DNA of 64,000 bases. Origin: Actinophytocola sp050699915 (GTDB lineage: Bacteria > Actinomycetota > Actinomycetes > Mycobacteriales > Pseudonocardiaceae). Positions 20,601-27,685 of this stretch are shown here, in pieces; positions within the stretch are counted from its first letter, which is position 1; each line of letters begins with the position of its first letter. The stretch spans positions 112,075 through 176,074 of the forward strand of contig NZ_JBOHGA010000001.1 of the NCBI RefSeq assembly GCF_050699915.1, given 5' to 3'. Both the position numbers and the translations under genes were made by a program. The notes below the pieces were generated by a model, which worked only from the letters and a program-made list of their open reading frames with translations, was not told the origin of the DNA and made no database searches.

Positions 20601-21874
20601 TGGTCGTCGCCTGGCGTCGCGGTCGCCGCTGGCAGCGAACGTTCACGGAGGTGGCCATCCCGGCCGGCACCGAGCCGGAGCGGGCCTGGCGGCCGGGTGG
20701 CAGCTACCTGATCACCGGCGGCCTGCGCGGTCTCGGTCTGTCGTTGGCACAGCGGCTGGCGCCGCTGGGTACGAAGCTCACGCTCGTCGGCAGGACCGAG
20801 CTGCCCCCGGAACCGCGCTGGGACGACTGGCTGGCCGAGCACGGGCCCGACGACGAGATCAGCACCATGGTGCTCGCGGTCCGGGCGCTGCGCGACGCAG
20901 GCGCCGAGGTCCTCCCGTTGGCCGCGGACGTATGCCGTCCCGACCAGGTCGACCGGGCGATCCGGACCGCGCGGGATCGGTTCGGCGAGCTGCACGGCGT
21001 CGTCCACGCCGCCGGTGTGTCCGGCGGCGAGCGGCTGGCGAACATGACCGGACGGCAGGCGGCCGAGGTGCTGGCGCCGAAGATCGGCGCGACGTTGGCG
21101 ATCGCCGACGCGCTGCGGGACGATCCGCCGGAACTGCTGGTGCTCTACTCCTCGGCCATCGCGGCTCTCGGCCGCCCTGGCGAGACCGACCACGGCGCCG
21201 CGAGCTGCTTCCTCGACGCGTTCGCGGCTTCGGACGCGCTGACCGAGAAGGTGGCCACGCGCGTGGTGTCGGTCGGCTGGGGACCGTGGCGGCAGGAGAG
21301 CCGGCAATCGGGTCCGGTGGACGCGATGCGCGATGCCCACCTGCGCCAGTATCGCGAGGACTTCGGCATCACCGTGCCCGAGGGCGCCGACGTCCTCGCC
21401 GGGATCGTCACCGCCGGACCGGCGCACGTCGTCGTGCTGACCCAGCCGTTCGCCGACGCCGCCGAGCGGGTGGCGGCGCTGGCCACTGTGGCGGCCGAGC
21501 TCGACGCGCCTGCGGCGGGTCCGAAGTACCCGCGACCCGACCTGCGCACGCCCTATCTCGCACCGCGCACGGACACCGAGCGGCGCATCGCCGTGGTGTG
21601 GCAGGACTTTCTTGGCATCGAGGAGATCGGCGTGCACGACCCGTTCTTCGAGATCGGTGGCACGTCGATGATCGGGCTCGGGGTCGTGAACCGGCTCAAC
21701 AAGGACTTCGGGATCGAGCTCGCCGCGGCGAGCGTGTTCGAGCGGCCCACGGTGGCGGAGCTCGCGGCAACGATCGCCGAGATCGATCCGCGATCCGACT
21801 CGGTGCCCGAAATCGCGTCCGCGCCGCGACGCCGACGACGCGGACCAGGAAGCCCGGAACGAAGGACGGCGTGA
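17624..21874 (+). CDS. Type I PKS, KS-(degenerate AT)-KR-like-ACP, no thioesterase
   Basis: This 1416-residue protein has an N-terminal coiled docking segment and an intact KS at about 40-470 (DTACSSS near 213, EAHGTGT, NIGHLHAASG). The AT-like segment at about 564-760 is roughly 190 residues instead of about 320 and reads GTGAGE where GHSxGE is expected, so the nucleophile Ser is gone. The KR-like region (ITGGLRGLG near 1028, YSSA) has His in place of the catalytic Tyr (ETDHGAAS). The ACP carries its phosphopantetheine Ser in IGGTSM, a motif closer to NRPS or trans-AT carriers. The C-terminus is a basic tail with no docking or release domain. It may need an acyltransferase in trans or may condense without extension; either is inference. 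It overlaps the upstream PKS by ATGA and is probably last in the rightward order. Confidence 0.95.
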   Translation: MTATNESANEAKLVEYLRRVTADLHETRQRLAAVESASGEPVAIIGMSCRYPGGANTVEQYWQKLLDGLDAVREVPADRWDAAEIYAEDRSAPGKAYTQRAGFVDDVAGWDAEFFGLSPQEARRLDPQHRLLMELVWEGLEDAGLAPDRLRGTKTGVFVGLIDSQWVDRQSDAEGRDLVNDPYVALGSAQGASAGRIAYHFDLRGPTLTIDTACSSSLVATHLAVQSLRRGECDVAVVAASSAILHPNTFIAGCKMNMLASDGRSKAFDESGDGYGLGEGGGIVVLQRASDATSNDRRVHALIRGSAVNQDGRSNGLTAPNKQAQVALLRSALTAAGVGPDDLDLLEAHGTGTALGDAIEFSALLEVFGGRVAEHPLLVGAVKTNIGHLHAASGLAGLIKSVLALKHGEVPGNLHLDNPISVVTSDGPVQPIRQRQALRRNEDQPRRAGVSSFGWSGTNGHVVIEQAPEAPRPAEPDAGSMTASLLTLSADRPESLARTAAALADHLESTADIELADIAYTTQTGRSGLRYRRALPCADVADAVTRLRRADVAETEPVGVTKPVVGMVFPAASDDVPGLEFYETQQAFRAAVDECAELVAGHGIDLREVLSGTGHRHLRAFVHGYALAATLGSLGVSPTVVSGTGAGEQVAELVAGRYGLADALRLVRCHATGQDPAAELASIEPRPPRITVVDGFVGIAEPASPVLVAGADAETPGPVVPLLDVRAALGRLWELGVAVDWPAAWPTPRRVADLPTYSFERTRFWPELGRGAVNAPRGAAAPRREEPVREVRCHAPSWRRHDAMPPVTPAPTGTLLVFGADDEPAESATAAGHRVVRVAPGDRYARTGDTRFTIDITDPEHYRLVLTELDEEAGPLRVVHTYAGTDTTEAALDSGFYSLLWLSQAIGQALPDRPVELVAATAGVFDVLGGDARNPVQATVSGLCRGIDAEYPNIRCRSVDLDTPVGASTSAAALLREVELLADDHTDDGVDGLVVAWRRGRRWQRTFTEVAIPAGTEPERAWRPGGSYLITGGLRGLGLSLAQRLAPLGTKLTLVGRTELPPEPRWDDWLAEHGPDDEISTMVLAVRALRDAGAEVLPLAADVCRPDQVDRAIRTARDRFGELHGVVHAAGVSGGERLANMTGRQAAEVLAPKIGATLAIADALRDDPPELLVLYSSAIAALGRPGETDHGAASCFLDAFAASDALTEKVATRVVSVGWGPWRQESRQSGPVDAMRDAHLRQYREDFGITVPEGADVLAGIVTAGPAHVVVLTQPFADAAERVAALATVAAELDAPAAGPKYPRPDLRTPYLAPRTDTERRIAVVWQDFLGIEEIGVHDPFFEIGGTSMIGLGVVNRLNKDFGIELAAASVFERPTVAELAATIAEIDPRSDSVPEIASAPRRRRRGPGSPERRTA

Positions 21875-21910
21875 TCGAGCAACTGTCCTGATCGGACGAA
21901 AGGATTTGAG

Positions 21911-23113
21911 ATGGCTGGCAAATGCCCTGTTCACCAGAACCCGATGCCCTTCGACGAGGACTACTCGCGGGACCCGTTCGACTTCTTCGCCGAGCTGCAC
22001 GCGGCCGGTCCGATCCACCGGGTGTGCATCCCCAGCGGAGACCCGGCGTGGTTGGTCACCCGGCACGAGGACGTCTACCGGTACCTGCGCGACCAACGCC
22101 TGGCACGCCCACGCAAGTACGCCGGGCCGGACTACACGAACACCCGGATGATGGAGGGGGCGGACTACCTCCCGCTGGTCATGGAGGATCCTCCGGAGCA
22201 GACCAGGGGACGCAAGCTGGTGAACTACGCGTTCATCCCGAAGCGCCTCGACGCGCTCATGCCGATGATGAACGAGATGGTCGACGAGATGATCGACCGC
22301 ATCGCGGACGACGGCAAGGCGGACCTGATGGAGGCCCTGGTCGGGCCTTTCCCCGTGAACGTCGTCGCCGAGATCCTGGGGATCGCGCCCGGCGACCGGG
22401 AGAAGTTCCGCGCGTGGGGTGACGCGCTGTTCGGCACGGGGCCACGGGAGGATGGCGAGGCGGCATTCGGCGAGCTGATGGCGTTCATCGACAAGCTGAT
22501 CGCGACCAAGCTCGAGAACCCGACCGACGACCTGATCAGCTACATGGCGACGTCGACGCACAGTGACGGCGAGCCCGTCACGCCGAAGCAGGTCCGGCAG
22601 CTCGCCACGATCATCATCATCTCCGGTTTCGACACGACGGTCGGCTCGATCGCCAACGCCCTCATCGCGCTGCTGAGCGAGCCCGCGAAGTACGCGGAGC
22701 TGCGGGACAACCCGGACCTGCTGCCCAACGCGATCGAGGAGCTGCTGCGGCTGCACAGCTCGGTGACCCGCGGCTTCCGCAGGTTCGCGACCGAGGACAT
22801 GGTCATCGGCGGTCAGCACATCGCCAAGGGGGACACGGTGCTACTGGCGCTCAAGGCGGCCGACCGGGACCCGTGCCGCTTCGCCAACCCCGACGAGATG
22901 GACTTCGAGCGGCCTGACATCCAGCACGTCGGGTTCGGTCGCGGCGCGCACGTCTGTCCCGCCTCGCAGCTGGCCCGTATCGAGTTCCGCCTGGTGTTGG
23001 AGAAGCTCATGGCGCGCTTCCCGAACCTGGAGCTGGCCGTCGCGCCCGAGCACGTGGAATGGCGGCTCTCGGACCTCGTCCGCACGCCCGTCGGCATCCC
23101 CGTGAAGTTCTGA
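21911..23113 (+). CDS. Cytochrome P450 monooxygenase
   Basis: This soluble actinobacterial-type P450 has 400 residues. The I-helix reads ISGFDTTVG near 238, the K-helix ExxR is EELLR, and the heme loop FGRGAHVCP is near residue 343 with the cysteine ligand. After the ligand the usual pattern has a small residue two places on; here Cys is followed by Pro. It lies directly after the last PKS gene with an AAAGGA ribosome site, so it is a tailoring oxidase of the cluster. Candidate roles are hydroxylation, epoxidation or ring closure. No ferredoxin or reductase is encoded nearby. Confidence 0.95.
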   Translation: MAGKCPVHQNPMPFDEDYSRDPFDFFAELHAAGPIHRVCIPSGDPAWLVTRHEDVYRYLRDQRLARPRKYAGPDYTNTRMMEGADYLPLVMEDPPEQTRGRKLVNYAFIPKRLDALMPMMNEMVDEMIDRIADDGKADLMEALVGPFPVNVVAEILGIAPGDREKFRAWGDALFGTGPREDGEAAFGELMAFIDKLIATKLENPTDDLISYMATSTHSDGEPVTPKQVRQLATIIIISGFDTTVGSIANALIALLSEPAKYAELRDNPDLLPNAIEELLRLHSSVTRGFRRFATEDMVIGGQHIAKGDTVLLALKAADRDPCRFANPDEMDFERPDIQHVGFGRGAHVCPASQLARIEFRLVLEKLMARFPNLELAVAPEHVEWRLSDLVRTPVGIPVKF

Positions 23114-23130
23114 GTGGACCGGGAGCAGAC

Positions 23131-24579
23131 ATGACTGAGAGGTTGGAGAAGCGCGGGGGGCTGTGGGCGGTGATGCTCACGGCGTCCGGCGCGGGTTTCC
23201 TCGCGATGCTCGACTCGACCGTCACCAGCCTGGCGGTGCCGGCGCTGCACCGTGACTTTCCAGCCGCGTCCTTGCCCAGCCTGTCCTGGGTGATCAGCGC
23301 CTACGCGGTGGCGTTCGCGGCGTTGCTCGCGCCGTCCGGCCGGTTGGCCGACACGTTGGGACGCAGACGGCTGTTCGTCGGCGGCGTGCTGGTGTTCACC
23401 GTGGCCTCGCTGCTGTGCGCGCTGGCTCCCGGCCTGGAGATCCTGATCGCGAGCCGAGTGCTGCAGGGAATCGGGGCGGCCGCCATGATCCCGACCTCGC
23501 TCGCCATCATGCTGCACGACTGCCCGGCCGAGCGCCGCATGCTGTCGATCGGGGTATGGAGCGCGGCCGGCGGGCTCGCCGCCGCGGTCGGCCCGAGCGT
23601 CGGCGGGGTGCTGGTCCACTTGTGGGACTGGCGTGCGGTGTTCCTCATCAACCTCCCGTTCGGGGCACTGCTGGTGTTCGCCGCGATGCGCCTGCTCAGC
23701 CCGCCCGCCCGAACCGGCGACCGCAGGCTGCCGGATCCACTGGGGACGGTCCTGCTCGCCACCGGGATCGGCGCGGCGACGCTGGGCGTGACGACGGCGG
23801 AAACCTGGGGATGGACCGACGGCAAGACGTTGACCAGCCTTGCGGTGGGCGTGCTCGCGGTCGCGTACGCCCTGTACCGGTCCGGTCATCACCCGGTGCC
23901 CGCGGTCGAAACCGGTCTGCTCGGTCAGCGAACCTTCGCGACGACGAACGTCGTGGCGCTGCTCTACGGAGTGGCGCAGTTCGCCTGGCTGCTGGCCTGC
24001 GTGCTGTTCCTCACCGACGAGTGGGGCTACTCGGTGCTGGAGGCAGGCCTCGCGCAGACGCCGGGCGCCGTGCTGGCCGCGGTCGGCGCGGTGGTCATGG
24101 GCAAGCTGGCCGCGAAGTTCGGCGGCCCGCGCTTCGCCATCCTGGTCGGGCTCGCCGCCAACGCCGTAAGCGGAGTCTGGCTGCTGTTCGCGCTCACCGA
24201 CGAACCGTCGTTCCTGACGCTGTGGCTGCCGGTCAGCATCATCGGCGGCGCCGGCATGGGCGCCGCGGTCACCGGGATGTCGACCGCAGCGGCCATGTCC
24301 GTGCCACCGTCCCGGTTCGCGAGCGGCACCGCGATCGTCACGACCGCACGCAACTTCGGCCAAGCCCTGGGCGTCGCGGCGGTTGCGGTCATCCTGCACG
24401 CCGGTGCCGGCGCGGACGGATCTCAGGACACCGCGTCCTACGTCAACGTGTTCCTTTTCTGCACGATCCTGATCGCGGCCGCCATCGCCATCACCATGGC
24501 CCGCATCAGGCTCGAGCCGCCACCGAAGGCGGCAGCCACGGCCGCCACCGAAAACGTGCTGTCCGAACAACCCTCGTGA
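23131..24579 (+). CDS. MFS drug exporter, DHA2 (14-TM) family
   Basis: This 482-residue membrane protein has the DHA2 opening motif FLAMLDSTVTSLAVPAL in helix 1. The loop 2-3 motif is GRLADTLGRRRLF and about fourteen hydrophobic segments follow. Proton-coupled drug efflux is the usual role of the EmrB/QacA group. Its place between the P450 and the carboxylase genes, with a 17-base gap and GGGAGC ribosome site, makes it the likely exporter and self-resistance pump for the product. Confidence 0.94.
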   Translation: MTERLEKRGGLWAVMLTASGAGFLAMLDSTVTSLAVPALHRDFPAASLPSLSWVISAYAVAFAALLAPSGRLADTLGRRRLFVGGVLVFTVASLLCALAPGLEILIASRVLQGIGAAAMIPTSLAIMLHDCPAERRMLSIGVWSAAGGLAAAVGPSVGGVLVHLWDWRAVFLINLPFGALLVFAAMRLLSPPARTGDRRLPDPLGTVLLATGIGAATLGVTTAETWGWTDGKTLTSLAVGVLAVAYALYRSGHHPVPAVETGLLGQRTFATTNVVALLYGVAQFAWLLACVLFLTDEWGYSVLEAGLAQTPGAVLAAVGAVVMGKLAAKFGGPRFAILVGLAANAVSGVWLLFALTDEPSFLTLWLPVSIIGGAGMGAAVTGMSTAAAMSVPPSRFASGTAIVTTARNFGQALGVAAVAVILHAGAGADGSQDTASYVNVFLFCTILIAAAIAITMARIRLEPPPKAAATAATENVLSEQPS

Positions 24580-24592
24580 GGTGAGGTACGTG

Positions 24593-25321
24593 ATGAACCG
24601 CCGAGATCTGCTCCGCTCGTCGACCGCCGCCGCCACGGTCGCCGCGATGACCTCGCTGCTCGGACCCGGCACGGTCGCCGCGGCGACCGCTGCGGGCGAG
24701 CGGCGTGCCCGGGGCACCCTGCGGACCCACATCCTGATGTACGACGGCGTGGAGGAGCTCGACTCCATCGCGCCCGCCGAGGTGTTCGACATCGCCCGGG
24801 TCTACTTCAACGCGAACCTGACACTGGATTTCGTGACCGTCGACGAGCCGCGGGTCATCACCCTCAACCGGGGCTCGAAGATGCTCGTGGAGACGCGGTG
24901 GAACCCCCGCCGCGCAGACCTGATCTTCGTGCCCGGCGGCGGCTGGCGGGATCCGAACGCTCCGGGCACGCATCAGGAGATCGCCCGCGGCGTCATCCCT
25001 CGCGAGCTGACTGCCGCCCGCGACGGCCAGCGGAGCTTCGCCGGCATCTGCGTCGGCGCGATGCTGATGTCGGCCGCCGGCTTCCTACGCGGCCGTCCGT
25101 GCACCACGCACGCGGTCGCCAAGGAGCGCCTCGCCTCGGAGGGCGGGATCGTGAAGACGGCGCGCGTCGTCGACGACGGCGACCTGCTCACCGCGGGGGG
25201 TGTCACCTCGGGACTCGACGAGGCGCTGTGGCTGCTGGAGCGGGAGTTCAGCCCGGACCTGGCGGTGGCCACCGAGCGCATCCTCGAGTACGAGCGCCGC
25301 GGCACCGTCTGGCGCGCCTGA
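24593..25321 (+). CDS. Tat-exported DJ-1/PfpI-family protein, possible isonitrile hydratase
   Basis: The 242-residue protein starts with a twin-arginine signal (NRRDLLRSS followed by an Ala-rich stretch and an AxA-type site near residues 28-35). The body is a DJ-1/PfpI class I glutamine-amidotransferase-like fold: the nucleophile elbow AGICVGAML holds the catalytic-type Cys, and a downstream CTTHAVAKERL segment is typical of the subgroup. Bacterial isonitrile hydratase (InhA of Pseudomonas putida) belongs to this family and hydrates isonitriles to formamides. Placement 15 kb from the isonitrile synthase in the same operon suggests product detoxification outside the membrane or late processing. 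This is inference; DJ-1 homologues have many functions. The ATG at 24593 is preferred to a GTG at 24581 because GAGG lies just upstream. Confidence 0.85.
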   Translation: MNRRDLLRSSTAAATVAAMTSLLGPGTVAAATAAGERRARGTLRTHILMYDGVEELDSIAPAEVFDIARVYFNANLTLDFVTVDEPRVITLNRGSKMLVETRWNPRRADLIFVPGGGWRDPNAPGTHQEIARGVIPRELTAARDGQRSFAGICVGAMLMSAAGFLRGRPCTTHAVAKERLASEGGIVKTARVVDDGDLLTAGGVTSGLDEALWLLEREFSPDLAVATERILEYERRGTVWRA

Positions 25322-25365
25322 CCGTTCCCGATTCGCCCGGACGACTGAACCAAGGAGGGTCGCCG

Positions 25366-27048
25366 TTGACCGCCGCCGTGAACGCAAGTCCGGCCGAGTC
25401 GGTCGGCTGGGTGAGCTGCCGCCGGTGCCGCTCCCTCGTCTACGACAAGCGGTTGAACCGGAGCCTGCGGGTGTGCCCGGACTGCGGGTACCACGGGAAG
25501 GTCGGTGCGCGCACGCGAGTGGATCAGCTGCTCGACGCGGACAGCGTGGAGTTGCTCGACCTTCCGGTGCACTCCGCGGATCCACTCGGGTTCGTCGACT
25601 CGAAGCCCTACCCGGACCGTCTGGCGGACGCACGCCGTAAGACCGGGCTCGACGAGGCCGTGCTCTGCGCGAGCGGCAGCATCGAAGGCCGGCCGCTCGT
25701 CGCCGCCGTCATGGACTTCGAGTTCATGGGAGGAAGCCTCGGCGGTGCGGTCGGGGAGCTGATCACGCTTGCCGGGGAGGCGGCCCTGGAGCGCGGTGTC
25801 CCGCTGCTGGTCGTCACCGCGTCCGGCGGCGCCCGGATGCAGGAGGGTGCCGTCGCGTTGATGCAGATGGCGAAGACGAGCGCGATGATGGGCCGGCTGG
25901 ACGAGGCGGGCCTGCTGACGATCACGCTGGTCACCGACCCCACGTTCGGCGGCGTCGCGGCGTCGTTCGCCACGTTGTCAGACGTGATCATCGCCGAGCC
26001 CGGCGCCCGCCTCGGGTTCGCCGGCCGGCGAGTGATCGAGCAGACGATCAAGCAGTCGCTGCCGCCGGACTTCCAGACAGCGGAGTTCCTGCTGGCCAAC
26101 GGACTGATCGACATGATCCGGCATCGCCAGGAGCTGCGACCCACGCTTGCCCGCCTGCTGTCGATGAGCACGCCGGCTCCCCGCCACCAGGCCGTCCCGA
26201 AGCCCGTCGACGCACCCGCGGGCGACGCGGGGGAGCGCGACCCGTGGCAGGTCGTCCAGCGAGCACGCGACCTCGGCAGGCCGACGACACTGGACTACCT
26301 CGGCCTGCTGCTCGACGACTTCGAGGAGCTGCGGGGCGACCGGCTCGGCGCCGACTGCCCGGCCATCGTCGGCGGCGTAGGCCGGCTCGCCGGCATCCCG
26401 GTCGTCGTGGTCGGCCACCAGAAGGGACACACCGCCGCCGAGCTCGCCGCCCGCAACTTCGGCATGCCGACACCCGCCGGCTACCGCAAGGCGGCGCGGC
26501 TCATGCGGCTCGGTGCGAAACTCGGCCTGCCGATCGTCTCGTTGATCGACACGCCGGGCGCCTACCCGGGCAAAGAGGCCGAACAACATGGCCAGGCGAT
26601 CGCGATCGCCGAGAACATCCGGCTGATGGCAGAGCTGCCGGTTCCCGTGGTCAGTGTGGTCACGGGCGAGGGCGGCAGTGGTGGCGCACTCGCCCTCGGT
26701 GTCGCCAACCATGTGCTGATCTGCGCCAACGCGGTGTACTCGGTGATCAGCCCGGAGGGTTGCGCGGCGATCCTCTGGAACGACCCCTCGGCGGCCCCGC
26801 GCGCCGCCGAGGCTCTGCGCGTGACCGCGGCCGAGCTCGCGGCGCTCGGTGTGGTCGACCGGATCGTGCCGGAGCCGGACGGCGGCACGCAGGCGGACCA
26901 CGTCGCCGCCGGGCAGCACCTGCGCAACGCGGTGCTGGACAGCCTGCGGGAGCTGCTGCCGCTCGACGAGAGCCAACTGATCTCCGACCGCCGAACGAGA
27001 TTCAGGGCGTTCGGCGCCGACCGGCACAACGAGAAGGCAGGACGATGA
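25366..27048 (+). CDS. accDA: Acetyl-CoA carboxylase carboxyltransferase, beta-alpha fusion
   Basis: The start is a TTG at 25366, chosen for the ideal AAGGAGGG seven bases upstream; a GTG at 25378 is the alternative. In the 560-residue product the N-terminal half is AccD-like, with a four-Cys zinc ribbon (SCRRC and CPDC) and the GGSLGGAVGE oxyanion region. After a linker near residue 285 the second half is AccA-like (DYLGLLLDDFEELRGDR, GHQKG, IDTPGAYPG, EGGSGGALALG). The fused carboxyltransferase moves the carboxyl from biotin to acetyl-CoA. With the AccB and AccC genes behind it, it makes a dedicated malonyl-CoA supply, which fits the malonyl signatures of the PKS ATs. Primary metabolism of actinomycetes mostly uses other acyl-CoA carboxylases, so this set looks cluster-specific. 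Confidence 0.95.
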   Translation: MTAAVNASPAESVGWVSCRRCRSLVYDKRLNRSLRVCPDCGYHGKVGARTRVDQLLDADSVELLDLPVHSADPLGFVDSKPYPDRLADARRKTGLDEAVLCASGSIEGRPLVAAVMDFEFMGGSLGGAVGELITLAGEAALERGVPLLVVTASGGARMQEGAVALMQMAKTSAMMGRLDEAGLLTITLVTDPTFGGVAASFATLSDVIIAEPGARLGFAGRRVIEQTIKQSLPPDFQTAEFLLANGLIDMIRHRQELRPTLARLLSMSTPAPRHQAVPKPVDAPAGDAGERDPWQVVQRARDLGRPTTLDYLGLLLDDFEELRGDRLGADCPAIVGGVGRLAGIPVVVVGHQKGHTAAELAARNFGMPTPAGYRKAARLMRLGAKLGLPIVSLIDTPGAYPGKEAEQHGQAIAIAENIRLMAELPVPVVSVVTGEGGSGGALALGVANHVLICANAVYSVISPEGCAAILWNDPSAAPRAAEALRVTAAELAALGVVDRIVPEPDGGTQADHVAAGQHLRNAVLDSLRELLPLDESQLISDRRTRFRAFGADRHNEKAGR

Positions 27049-27662
27049 ACGACCGACCCCCATATGGCGTGCACGGTTCGCGCCGCAACGGCCGCGGGCC
27101 GGCGCACCTCCCCGTCGACCAGCGAACCGCGGGACCGCAGGTCCCTGTCGACCAGCGAACCGAGGAGCCGCAGGATGTCGAGGACGTGCTCAGCGTCGTG
27201 CGGCAGACCGCGGCCGACCTGCTGGCGTCCTCACCGCGGCCGCCGAGCTCGCTGAGCGTGCGTGTCGGTGACGTGGCCGTGGAGATGGGCTGGGCCGGCA
27301 CCGCGCCCGCGGCCCCCGCACCAGTGGCCGCGCCACCGGACCCGCCCGCCGCCGCGCCGGTAGCCGCGCCTGTTGCCGCGCCCGTCGTCTCGGCCGACTC
27401 CGGTGGTCCCACCCTGAACGCCGCCACGGTCGGCACGTTCTACCGCTCGTCCTCCCCGGGCGCGCCGCCGTTCGTATCGGAGGGCGACGAGGTCGCCCAG
27501 GGCCAGCAGATCGCGATCATCGAGGCGATGAAGCTGATGCTGCCGGTCGAGGCCGAACACGCGGGCCGGATCACCGAGGTACTGGTGGGCGACGGTGATG
27601 GCGTCGAGTTCGGTCAGCCGCTGTTTCGACTCGCTGCCCTGGAGACCGACCTCGCCGCGTGA
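27045..27662 (+). CDS. accB: Biotin carboxyl carrier protein
   Basis: This 205-residue protein overlaps the accDA stop by ATGA. The C-terminal biotinyl domain (about 125-200) has the biotin-accepting lysine in EAMKLM and the conserved thumb region FYRSSSPGAPPF. A long Ala-Pro linker precedes it. The N-terminus carries a small in-frame duplication, PVDQRT repeated at about residues 24-29 and 35-40. That part is longer than in most BCCPs and has no match I recognise. It carries the carboxyl group between AccC and AccDA. Confidence 0.93.
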   Translation: MNDRPPYGVHGSRRNGRGPAHLPVDQRTAGPQVPVDQRTEEPQDVEDVLSVVRQTAADLLASSPRPPSSLSVRVGDVAVEMGWAGTAPAAPAPVAAPPDPPAAAPVAAPVAAPVVSADSGGPTLNAATVGTFYRSSSPGAPPFVSEGDEVAQGQQIAIIEAMKLMLPVEAEHAGRITEVLVGDGDGVEFGQPLFRLAALETDLAA

Positions 27663-27685
27663 CGGCATCCCGGGAGGGGCGCACG

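Noticed and set aside
19808..22819. 1003-codon leftward frame
   Set aside because: Antisense of PKS3 and the P450. Long only because of high GC, with no recognisable motif.
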